NCBI GenBank assembly: GCA_933228675.1
Contig: OW121742.1
Coordinates: 33,832,718 to 33,896,717 of the forward strand
Reading direction: 5' to 3'
DNA: 64,000 bases
Origin: Stomorhina lunata
Lineage: Eukaryota > Arthropoda > Insecta > Diptera > Rhiniidae
In this document: positions 48,856 through 59,265 of the stretch, in pieces
Numbering within the stretch: position 1 is the first letter of the stretch
Layout: the number at the start of each line of letters is the position of its first letter
The notes under the pieces: generated by a model
The model's input: only the letters and a program-made list of their open reading frames with translations
Told to the model about the DNA's origin: nothing
Databases searched by the model: none
Program-made: the position numbers and the translations under genes

Positions 48856-50555
48856 CGAAAATTGACTATTTATAGAAAAATTTTAGAAAATTGACTATTT
48901 GTAGGAAATTTTTCGAAAATTGACTATTTATAGGTAATTTTTCAAAAATTGACTATTTATAGGAAATTTTTCGAAAATTGACTATTTATAGGAAATTTTT
49001 CGAAAATTGACTATTTATAGGAAATTTTTCGAAAATTTACTATTTATAGGAAATTTTTCGAAAATTGACTATTTATAGGAAATTTTTCGAAAATTTACTA
49101 TTTATAGGAAATTTTTCGAAAATTGACTATTTATAGGAAATTTTTCGAAAATTGACTATTTATAGGAAATTTTTCGAAAATTGACTATTTATAGGAAATT
49201 TTTCGAAAATTTACTATTTATAGGAAATTTTTCGAAAATTGACTATTTATAGAAAATTTTTCGAAAATTTACTATTTATAGGAAATTTTTCGAAAATTGA
49301 CTATTTATAGGAAATTTTTCGAAAATTTACTATTTATAGGAAATTTTTCGAAAATTGACTATTTATAGGAAATTTTTCGAAAATTGACTATTTATAGGAA
49401 ATTTTTCGAAAATTGACTATTTATAGGAAATTTTTCGAAAATTGACTATTTATAGGAAATTTTTCGAAAATTGACTATTTATAGGAAATTTTTCGAAAAT
49501 TGACTATTTATAGGAAATATTTCGAAAAATTGACTATTTATAGGAAATTTTTCGAAAATTGACTATTTATAGGAAATTTTTCGAAAATTGACTATTTATA
49601 GGAAATTTTTCGAAAATTGACTATTTATAGGAAATTTTTCGAAAATTGACTATTTATAGGAAATTTTTCGAAAATTGACTATTTATAGGAAATTTTTCGA
49701 AAATTTACTATTTATAGGAAATTTTTCGAAAATTGACTTTTTATAGGAAATTTTTCCAAAATTTACTATATATAGGCAATTTTTCGAAAATTGACTATTT
49801 ATAGGAAATTTTTCGAAAATTGACTATTTATAGGAAATTTTTCGAAAATTTACTATTTATAGGAAATTTTTCGAAAATTGACTTTTTATAGGAATTTTTT
49901 CCAAAATTTACTATATATAAGCAATTTTTCGAAAATTGACTATTTATAGGAAATTTTTCGAAAATTGACTATTTATAGGAAATTTTTCGAAAATTGAGTA
50001 TTTATAGGAAATTTTTCGAAAATTGACTATTTATAGGAAATTTTTCGAAAATTGACTATTTATAGGAAATTTTTCGAAAATTAACTATTTATAGGAAATT
50101 TTTCGAAAATTGACTATTTATAGGAAATTTTTCGAAAATTGACTATTTTAGGAAATTTTTCTAAAACTGACTATTGGAGGAAATTTTTCGAAAATTGATT
50201 ATTTGTAGGAAATTTTTCGAATATTGACTATTTATAGGAAATTTTTCGAAAATTGACTATCAATAGGAAATTTTTCGGAAATTGACTTTTTATAGGAAAT
50301 TTTTCGAAAATTGACTATTTATAGCAAATTTTTCGAAAATTGACTATTGATAGCAAATTGTTCGAAAATTGACTATTTGTAGGAAATTTGCCGAAAATTT
50401 TCTATTTATAGGAAATTTTTCGAAAATTGACTATTTATAGGAATTTTTTCGAAAATTTACTATTTATAGGAATTTTTTCGAAAATTTACTATTTATAGGA
50501 AATTTTTTGAAAATTGACTTTTTAAAGGAAATTTTTCGAATATTGACTATTTTTT
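48856..50555 (-). repeat. 29-bp array, reverse orientation
   Basis: About 58 units of GAAAATTGACTATTTATAGG plus AAATTTTTC, the reverse complement of the arrays at 41216 and 45566. Much of 48960-50140 is nearly perfect, with alternating GACT/TACT variants; a block around 49735-49790 recurs near 49870-49925. Confidence 0.95.
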
Positions 50556-50945
50556 ACTTTGTATGGGGCTTGTGTCGCTCTAACTTGCAGTCAATTCGTG
50601 TTGCATTCTTTGTTGGAAATTTCCATTTAGCTCTCACTCTCAAACACTAAATGTGTTTTGACGGAAATGTAACTGCTGGCGAGTAAAACACTTTTCAATA
50701 CAGACATTTTTCTACTAATCGTTGTTTTGAGGTCTTTAAAAAATTAATTTATATTTTTGTTCACCGAAAATTAATTTATTTAAATTGAAATAAATTGTGC
50801 AATTTAACAATTCATTAGATAAAAACAATTTGAATTAAAGTGATTTTTTTATATTTTGAATACAACTTATACAGGTACATATACATATACATACATATGA
50901 ATTTATTTATACAAAGGTTATAAAGTTCAAATACATTACAATGGA
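50556..50945. other. Unique intron segment
   Basis: Short unique sequence between two arrays. 50560-50720 is less AT-rich. No gene recognised. Confidence 0.55.
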
Positions 50946-52245
50946 CCCAAAGAAAAATTTTCAATAGAAGTATTTTTCTATAGAAAAATGTTTGATAAAA
51001 ATATTTTTCTATATAAAAATGTTCAAGAGAAATATTTTTCTATAGAAAAATTTTCGATAGAAATATTTTTCTTTAGAAAAATTTTCTTTAGAAATATTTT
51101 TCTATAGAAAAAATTTCGATAGAAATATTTTCTATAGAAAAATTTTCGATAGAAATATTTTCTATAGAAAAATTTTCGATAGAAATATTTTTCTATAGAA
51201 AAAATTTTCGATAGAAATATTTTTCTATAGAAAAAATTTTCGATAGAAATATTTTTCTATAGAAAAATTTTCGATAGAAATATTTTTCTATAGAAAAATT
51301 TTCGATAGAAATTTTTTTCTATAGAAAAATTTTCGATAGAAATATTTTTCTATAGAAAAATTTTCAATAGAAATATTTTTCTATAGAAAAATTTTCGATA
51401 GAAATATTTTTCTATAGAAAAATTTTCGATAGAAATATTTTTCTATAGAAAAATTTTCGATAGAAATATTTTTCTATAGAAAAATTTTCGATAGAAATAT
51501 TTTTCTATAGAAAAATTTTCGATAGAAATATTTTTCTATAGAAAAATTTTCGATAGAAATATTTTTCTATAGAAAAATTTTCTTTCGAAATATTTTTCTA
51601 TAGAAAAATTTTCTTTCGAAATATTTTTCTATAGAAAAATTTTCTTTAGAAATATTTTTCTATAGAAAAATTTTGTTTAGAAATATTTTTCTATAGAAAA
51701 ATTTTCTTTAGAAATATTTTTCTATAGAAAAATTTTTCTATGGAAAAATTTTCTTTAGAAATATTTTTCTATAGAAAAATTTTCTTTAGAAATATTTTTC
51801 TATAGAAAAATTTTCTTTAGAAATATTTTTCTATAGAAAAATTTTCTTTAGAAATATTTTTCTATAGAAAAATTTTCTTTAGAAATATTTTTCTATAGAA
51901 AAATTTTCTTTAGAAATATTTTTCTATAGAAAAATTTTCTTTAGAAATATTTTTCTATAGAAAAATTTTCTTTAGAAATATTTTTCTATAGAAAAATTTT
52001 GTTTAGAAATATTTTTCTATAGAAAAATTTTCTTTAGAAATATTTTTCTATAGAAAAATTTTCTTTAGAAATGTTTTTCTATAGAAAAATTTTCTTTAGA
52101 AATATTTTTCTATAGAAAAATTTTCTTTAAAAATATTTTTCTATGGAAAAATTTTCTTTAGAAATATTTTTCTATAGAAAAATTTTCTTTAGAAATATTT
52201 TTCTATAGAAAGATTTTCTTTAGAAATATTTTTCTATGGAAAAAT
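50946..52245. repeat. 31-bp array, family D, with a subfamily switch
   Basis: About 42 units with core TTTTTCTATAGAAAAA. Up to about 51575 the spacer is TTTTCGATAGAAATA; after two transitional TTTTCTTTCGAAATA units it becomes TTTTCTTTAGAAATA to the end. The two halves are separate expansions of neighbouring variants. Confidence 0.95.
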
Positions 52246-52862
52246 AGAACAATCTTAGGTTTAGACATACACAAATATTAAAAGTTTCTTTATTATTCAT
52301 TACCTACCAAAGCACTTGCCTAGAATTGCCCAAGTTTATATAACATAGACATAAAGATACTTACAGTAAATGGCTAAAAAAAATGTATGCTAATGACTTA
52401 ATAGGATGTTGGTGACTTTGTTAGCGCTTTCTGGGTTGACGGAATTAGTAAACGTGCGAGCTTTCCATTTACAGTTAAAAATTTACATGTATTGTTTATA
52501 ATATAGAGTGAACACAATTTTTACTTGATTGTGAATGTGCTCGTATGATGGGTAGATGATAGTAAAAGTGTTGACATCAATTTACAAATAGTGTTTGTGA
52601 GTGAATACTTAATGTTGTATTTAATTCAATTTTTTCATATATAAAAGATTGAAAGGGGTTTTATTTATTTTAATTTAATTTTGTCTTCTTTAGCTGCTAA
52701 TATATTTCGAAATATTCAGAAAATTTTATATATAAAAATGAAACTTAATATTTAAATAGATGAAAAGGTTTTAAATGAAGATTTTCTTACTTAAGATTTT
52801 TAATTTAATGCATTTTAACTGACGTATTTTTTTATGTTATTTACCACTTTTCTCGTTTCCAG
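52246..52862 (+). other. Unique intron 3' end
   Basis: AT-rich unique sequence ending in CTCGTTTCCAG (52852-52862), the acceptor for the next exon. Confidence 0.75.
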
Positions 52863-53110
52863 CGAACTCTTAAAGAAATTATCAGTGAAAGCCGGCTTAA
52901 TTGGTTGTTTCCGTGGCCTAGTGGTAAATGGTGAAATACTTGATATCTACAGTTACATGTCGGTGCATTTATCAGAAATTATTAAAGATTGCAAGCCGTC
53001 CTGTGTACCGAATCCCTGTAAAAATGGTGCCGAATGTAAGGAATTGTGGAGTACCTTTAAGTGTGTATGTAATAATTCTTGGGCTCATATTGGAGAATTT
53101 TGTGAAACAA
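52863..53110 (+). CDS. axo: axotactin/neurexin-IV-like exon 6: end of laminin-G 3 and EGF 2
   Basis: Exon of 248 nt, phase 2 in (GC|C makes Ala) and phase 1 out (ACA A|GTAAGT). It finishes laminin-G 3 with KAGLIGCFRGLVVNGEILDI and the pairing cysteine in IKDC. It then encodes an EGF-like domain with six cysteines: SCVPNPCKNGAEC, KCVCNNSWAHIGEFC. The last strand, split from the rest of the domain by a 16-kb intron, matches the GxIGCxRxLxxNG signature. A sequon NNS is present. The next exon is only 249 bp away. Confidence 0.9.
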
Positions 53111-53359
53111 GTAAGTAGTATATAAAAAGGACAGACAGATATATAGACAGTCTTTCTGTCTGTCTGTCTTGACTCAGGCCTTAATGTAATTATAACATTT
53201 AAGAAGAACTACTGATTGACATCACACTTGATTTTACACGCATGAAGGACACTTGTAAAACATAAGTCAAAATAAAGTGTTACATTTAAATGTGTCTTGT
53301 ACTTTTTATTAATTTTCTTTTTTTTAACTACTTATTACTATTTATTACTCTTGCCACAG
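53111..53359 (+). other. Short intron
   Basis: Intron of 249 bp from GTAAGT to TTGCCACAG. It includes a small potential hairpin of GACAGACAG and CTGTCTGTCTGTC near 53130-53168. Confidence 0.85.
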
Positions 53360-53812
53360 ATATTAATGAAAAGGCTCTTACTTTCATTAATCGCGAATCG
53401 TTTCTGATGCGTAATTACTTGAGTGCCACCGCCCAGCCTACCGCCTTAATGGGTTTGGTTGAGGATGAACGTGAAATGCTTAAGGGCATCTTACTCTACG
53501 ATATACTCATTAATTTGCGAACTTACGACACCAATTCGTTGGTACTTTATGCTAATGATCATTATAATAATTTCGTTCATTTGTACATCAATGATGGACG
53601 CGAAATTGTCTTTTTATACAATTATGGCGATGAAATTGTCAATCTGACAGTGGTCGATGATAGTGTCAGCACTTTGAAGAGCATTCAGATTGCAATTATA
53701 CGTGAGGCACAGCAGACGCGTATGCATGTCAATGAGCAGAGTGTAGTGGTGGAGCGTGGTACGCAGCTGTTGGATGAGTATGCGAATAAGCCATGGAAGA
53801 ATCCGGAGAAGG
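53360..53812 (+). CDS. axo: axotactin/neurexin-IV-like exon 7: first part of laminin-G 4
   Basis: Exon of 453 nt, phase 1 at both ends (A|AT makes Asn; AAG G|GTAAGT). It encodes 151 residues beginning NINEKALTFINRESFLMRNY. It continues with laminin-G strands LLYDILINLRTYDTNSLVLY, NNFVHLYINDGREIVFLYNY, and STLKSIQIAIIREAQQTRMH. It contains no cysteines; the closing GxIGC strand is in the next exon. A sequon NLT is present. The downstream sequence GKLKNRI in the same frame is intronic readthrough and not part of the exon. Confidence 0.88.
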
Positions 53813-54200
53813 GTAAGTTGAAAAACAGAATAATTCATCATTACTTAGCCTAAACATTTAAGGTAATATAGTAGAAAATGTATATGCCCTAAGAAAGAAC
53901 TTTTTGAAATTTTTAGTTTAAGGGTTATATAGGGCAAAGCTGGTAATGTTATATCTCCTAAACTTGTAATAATGAAAAGTAAATTTAAATTGCAAATTAT
54001 TACAATTTACACCTTTTGAAAGCCATATGTTTTTTCGAAATTGATCAATATAAATACTTACCCTTAAAAACCATTTTTTGCTTATAAGCAGGCGTAGGCA
54101 GCCCATACCACCAGAAGCCGAAGACTTTGTGCAATTTTCGAATCATAAATGAAACTCGTGAAAATGAGTATTAAAAGTATTCAGTTGGGATTTGGAAAAA
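53813..54200. other. Unique 5' end of intron
   Basis: Follows donor GTAAGT. AT-rich; no feature recognised. Minus-strand frame 53918-54106 is unsupported. Confidence 0.6.
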
Positions 54201-57200
54201 AAAACAACAACAAAAATTTCTATAAAAACACTTTCGATAAAAATATTTTTCAATAGAAAATTTTTTATTAAAAATATAATCTATGTATATAAAAATTATT
54301 TTATTCTGTATAAAAATATATTTATATAGAAAAGTTTTTAATAAAATAATATTTTAACACAAATATTTTCTATAGAAAAATTTTCTATATTTTTCTACAA
54401 AAAAAAATTTGATACAAATATTTTTCTATAGAAAATTTTCGATCAAAATGTTTTTCTGTAAAAAATTTGTGAGAAAAACTTTTTTCTATAGAAATATTTT
54501 TCTGTAGAAAAATTTTTAATAAAAAACTATTTATATAGAAAAATTTTTGATAAAAAATATTTATACACATAAACTTTCTATAAAGAAATTTTTGATATTT
54601 TTCTATAGAAAAATTTTTCATACAAATATTTTTCAATAGATAAATTTTATACCAAAATATTTTTCTATAGAAAAATATTTCTATCGAAAATTTTTCTATA
54701 AGAAAATATTTCTATTGAAAATTTTTGTATAGAAACATTTTAATCGAAAATTTTTCTATAAAAAAATATTACTATAGAAAAATTTTCAATGAAAAAATTT
54801 TTCTATAGAAAAATTTTCGATAAAAAATTTTTTCTATAGAAAAATTTTCGATAACAAAATTTCTCTATAGAAAAATTTTCGATAAAAAAATTTTCGATAG
54901 AAAAATTTTTCTATCGAAAAATGTTCAATAAAAAAAATTTCTATAGAAAAATTTTCGATAAAAGAATTTTTCTATAGAAAAATTTTCGATAAAAGAATTT
55001 TTCTATAGAAAAATTTTCGATAAAAGAATTTTTCTATAGAAAAATTTTCGATAAAAGAATTTTTCTATAGAAAAATTTTCGATAAAAAAATTTTTCTATA
55101 GAAAAATTTTCGATAAAAAAATTTTTCTATAGAAAAATTTTCGATAAAAAAATTTTTCTATAGAAAAATTTTCGATAAAAAAATTTTTCTATAGAAAAAT
55201 TTTCGATAAAAAAATTTTTCTATAGAAAAATTTTCGATAAAAAAATTTTTCTTTAGAAAAATTTTCGATTTTTCTATAGAAAAATTTTCGATAAAAAAAT
55301 TTTTCTATAGAAAAATTTTCGATAAAAAAATTTTTCTATAGAAAAATTTTCGATAAAAACATATTTTGTAGAAAAATTTTCGATAAAAAAAAATTTTATA
55401 GAAAAATTTTCGATAAAAGAATTTTTCTAACGAAAAATTTTTGATAAAAACATTTTTTTACCAAAAATTTTTCTCTAGAAAAATTTTCGATAAAAAAATT
55501 TTTCTATAGAAAAATTTTCGATAAAAAAATTTTTCTATAGAAAAATTTTCGATAAAAAAATTTTTCTATAGAAAAATTTTCGATAAAAAAATTTTTCTAT
55601 AGAAAAATTTTCGATAAAAAAATTTTCTATAGAAAAATTTTTCTATAGAAAAATTTTCGATAAAATAATTTTTCTATAGAAAAGTTTTCGATAAAAGAAT
55701 TTTTCTATAGAAAAATTTTCGATAAAAAAATTTTTCTATAGAAAATTTTTCGATAAAAAAATTTTTCTATAGAAAAATTTTCGATAAAAAAATTTTTCTA
55801 TAGAAAATTTTTCGATAAAAAAATTTTTCTATAGAAAAATTTTCGATAAAATAATTTTTCTATAGAAAAGTTTTCGATAAAAAAATTTTTCTATAGAAAA
55901 GTTTTCGATAAAAAAATTTTTCTATAGAAAAACTTTCGATAAAAAAATTTTCTATAGAAAAATTTTAGATAAAAAAATTTTTCTATAGAAAAATTTTAGA
56001 TAAAAAAATTTTTCTATAGAAAAATTTTCGATAAAAAAATTTTTCTATAGAAAAATTTTCGATAAAAAAATTTTCTATAGAAAAATTTTAGATAAAAAAA
56101 TTTTTCTATAGAAAAATTTTCGATAAAAAAATTTTCTATAGAAAAATTTTCGATAAAAAAATTTTTCTATATAAAAATTTTTGATAAAAAAATTTTTCTA
56201 TAGAAAAATTTTTGAGAAAAAAATTTTTCTATAGAAAAATTTTCGATAAAAAAATTTTTCTATAGAAAAATTTTCGATAAAAAAATTTTTTTATGGAAAA
56301 TTTTCGATAAAAAAATTTTTCTATAGAAAAATTTTCGTTAAAAATATTTTTCTATAGAAAAATTTTCGTTAAAAATATTTTTCTATAGAAAAATTTTCGT
56401 TAAAAATATTTTTCTATAGAAAAATTTTCGTTAAAAATATTTTCTATAGAAAAATTTTCGTTAAAAGTATTTTTCTATAGAAAAATGTTCGTTAAAAATA
56501 TTTTTCTATAGAAAAATTTTCGTTAAATATATTTTTCTATAGAAAAATGTTCGTTAAATATATTTTTCTATAGAAAAATTTTCGTTAAAAATATTTTTCG
56601 ATAGAAAAATTTTCGTTAAAAATATTTTTTTGTAGAAAAATTTTCGTTAAAAATAATTTTCTATAGAAAATTCTTCGTTAGAAATTTTTCTATAGAAAAA
56701 TTTTCGTTAAAAATATTTTTCTACAGAAAAAATTGCGACAAAAATGTTTTTTAATAGAAACATTTTTAGTTCAAAAAATTTTCTATAGAAAAATTTTTGA
56801 TAAAAAATTTTCTATAGAAAAAAATTTTGATAACAAAGTTTTCTATAGAAAAATTTTTGGTTAAAAAAATTTTATGTAGAAAAATTTTTGGTAAAAAAAA
56901 AATTATGTAGAAAAGTTTTTATTAAAATAATTTTATGTAGAAAATTTTTTGATAAAGAAAATTTTTATTAAAAAATTTTCTAAGAAAAATGTTTGATAAA
57001 AAAATTTTATATAGAAAAATTTTATAAAGAAAAATTTTATATAGAAAAATTTTATAAAGAAAAATTTTATATAGAAAAATTTATATTATATAAGAAAATT
57101 TGTGATACAAAATTTTTCATATAAAAATTTTCTAGAAAAATTTTTGATAAAAAAGTTTTCTATAGAAGAATATATGATGAAAAAATTTTTTATTGAAAAA

Positions 57201-57695
57201 TTTTTGATGAGAAGAATTTTTCTAAAAATATTTTTGATAAAAAAGTCTGTTATAAAAAAATATTTGATAAAAAACTTTCTAAAAAATTTTTGATAAAAAA
57301 ATTTTATATAGAAAATTTTATAAAGAAAAATTTTATATAGAAAAATTTTATAAAGAAAAATTTTATATAGAAAAATTTTATAAAGAAAAATTTTATATAG
57401 AAAAATTTATATTATATAAGAAAATTTGTGATACAAAATTTTTCATATAAAAATTTTCTAGAAAAATTTTTGATAAAAAAGTTTTCTATAGAAGAATATA
57501 TGATGAAAAAATTTTTTATTGAAAAATTTTTGATGAGAAGAATTTTTCTAAAAATATTTTTGATAAAAAAGTCTGTTATAAAAAAATATTTAATAAAAAA
57601 CTTTCTAAAAAATTTTTGATAAAAAAATTTTCTGTAGAAAAATTTTTGATAGAAATCTTTTTATAGAAACATTTTTGATAAAAAAAAAATTTCTA
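54201..57695. repeat. 31-bp array, family E (GATAAAA spacer), with 326-bp duplication
   Basis: About 110 units with core TTTTTCTATAGAAAAA and spacer TTTTCGATAAAAAAA; 56330-56720 uses TTTTCGTTAAAAATA. Edges are degenerate. Near the 3' end a divergent segment at about 57065-57295 is repeated at 57391-57621 with an offset of 326 bp and almost no differences, so two open frames (57102 and 57428) translate identically; these are repeat artefacts. Confidence 0.95.
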
Positions 57696-58516
57696 TAGAA
57701 ATAAAAATATTAGTTTCTATTTTTAAATGCCTAATGTTGCTTATAAGCAACATTTTATAGCTGAAAAACCAACAGTAATAGAGACCTAAAATAAACATCA
57801 GTTCATATTTAAGGCTCATACTTAATGATGAGAGCGTTAAGAATTTTTTAAATAATTTTCTCACTTTTAAGGACAAACAAATTCTGCCTAAAAATTTAAA
57901 AAATTCTCTAAAACTTATAGAAGTTCTGCCCCTAAACTCGCTTAAACCTTATTTTACCTTAAAAGAATTTTTAGAAAAAAATGTCCCCTTAAATCATGTT
58001 TTATTGCTCTTATATTTGCCAACCAAAAACCTCTCAAAATACACTTTCTTTAATTGGTAAATAGCACTTAATCATCAATTTAAAACCACAAATGCACTCG
58101 AGAATCCTACATTGATACGAAAGGACACTATATCAAAGCAATTTCAATTACATTAAACCTCAAATACAATTTTCTGGTGCAAGAACCAACATAATTTCCT
58201 CTTAATTCTCAAGCCAACATTGTTAATTATGTAAACGATAATAAGAAAGAAACAGATAGTGAAAGAAGGGGGAAGGGGGTACTAAACACTTAACCATAAT
58301 CTAGGGTAAATAATGTTACTAAGTTTGACTCTTTTTAGAAAATTTCTTCCACCGAATCGTAGCTTATAAGTCACATAAAAGCAACAAATCCTTACAAATA
58401 TCATGCAGCCAAGCCAACGAAAATAGCTTCTGCACATCATGACATTTTTTAAAATAAGAAGAAGAAAAAAAATAAAAATCTTTATTAATTCAATTATTTC
58501 TTTATCCACTTTGCAG
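57696..58516 (+). other. Unique intron 3' end
   Basis: AT-rich unique sequence ending at ACTTTGCAG (58508-58516), the acceptor for the last exon in the window. Minus-strand frames at 57661-57876 and 58282-58509 have no domain. Confidence 0.7.
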
Positions 58517-58803
58517 AGGTTTTGTCACCGCATCGACCACCCGCTCCACCTACCGAATATTTTCAATTCAATATTGGCGGTTATGATCCAGCAAATTTAT
58601 TGCGTACAAATCCTGATGCAGACCACCCGCTCCACCTACCGAATATTTTCAATTCAATATTGGCGGTTATGATCCAGCAAATTTATTGCGTACAAATCCT
58701 GATGCACCAGCTCTCGAAGGTTATATTGGTTGTGTACGTGGCTTGAAAATTGGTTCGAATCTTATTGATTTAGCTGACATTAATGAAAGGAATATTGCAC
58801 CAA
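58517..58803 (+). CDS. axo: axotactin/neurexin-IV-like exon 8: end of laminin-G 4, frame broken by 86-bp duplication
   Basis: Entered in phase 1 (G|AG makes Glu) and left at CCA A|GTAAGT. It reads EVLSPHRPPAPPTEYFQFNI, GGYDPANLLRTNPDA and then, after the duplicated copy, PALEGYIGCVRGLKIGSNLI and DLADINERNIAP. The GYIGCVRGL strand closes laminin-G 4. The 86-bp tandem duplication is not a multiple of three. Reading on from copy 1 gives an unrelated sequence (DHPLHLPNIFNS) and a TGA at 58744-58746. With one copy removed the exon is 201 nt and its exit phase is again 1. As assembled, the exon is non-functional. Either the assembly is wrong or the allele is truncated before the laminin-G 4 end. 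Confidence 0.85.
58535..58706 (+). repeat. Perfect 86-bp tandem duplication inside a coding exon
   Basis: 58535-58620 and 58621-58706 are identical base for base, each starting GACCACCCGCTCCACC and ending AATCCTGATGCA. The copies abut directly. Unit length 86 shifts the reading frame. Confidence 0.98.
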
Positions 58804-59265
58804 GTAAGTACATAGATGGGATGCGTACAAGCGTAAAGGGAATGAAAATCCATTCGAACGTATTAAAGTGTATAAATGTATGAATGCGATTTCGAACAAA
58901 TTATTGCTTAAGAAAATTCCATACGCCAGGAACTTTCAAAAAGCAATAGCAGAAGCAAATGCAAGTGTAAGTGTAACAAATAACGAATCCAAAGTCGTAC
59001 ACTCGAATGCATGTTGACATTATGAATTTATTATCCTTTACAATATTTGTTTGCAATTTCCTTTATGGTTAACCCAAAGTGTTTGAGGGAGAAACATTCA
59101 TACAAATACGGATACACACGTAAGAAAATAAACACACACACAATCTTAAGTGTATTGTGGAAGGGTTTGTCCGGATGTATATGTGTGTTACATTTACATA
59201 TGTATTTTATAAACATTTACTTCATGTAAGTTACAATTGTGAATAATTAATGAGCAGTTTTTTAA
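58804..59265. other. Unique intron segment
   Basis: Follows donor GTAAGT. Unique AT-rich DNA; the overlapping plus/minus frames at 59031-59229 have no domain. Ends abruptly at the satellite. Confidence 0.6.

Noticed and set aside
58535..58706. Duplicated sequence as a pair of mutually exclusive exons or a retained intron
   Set aside because: The copies abut with no intron between them, the unit is not a multiple of three, and no GT-AG pair would excise exactly 86 bp. An AG at the copy junction would give the wrong frame.
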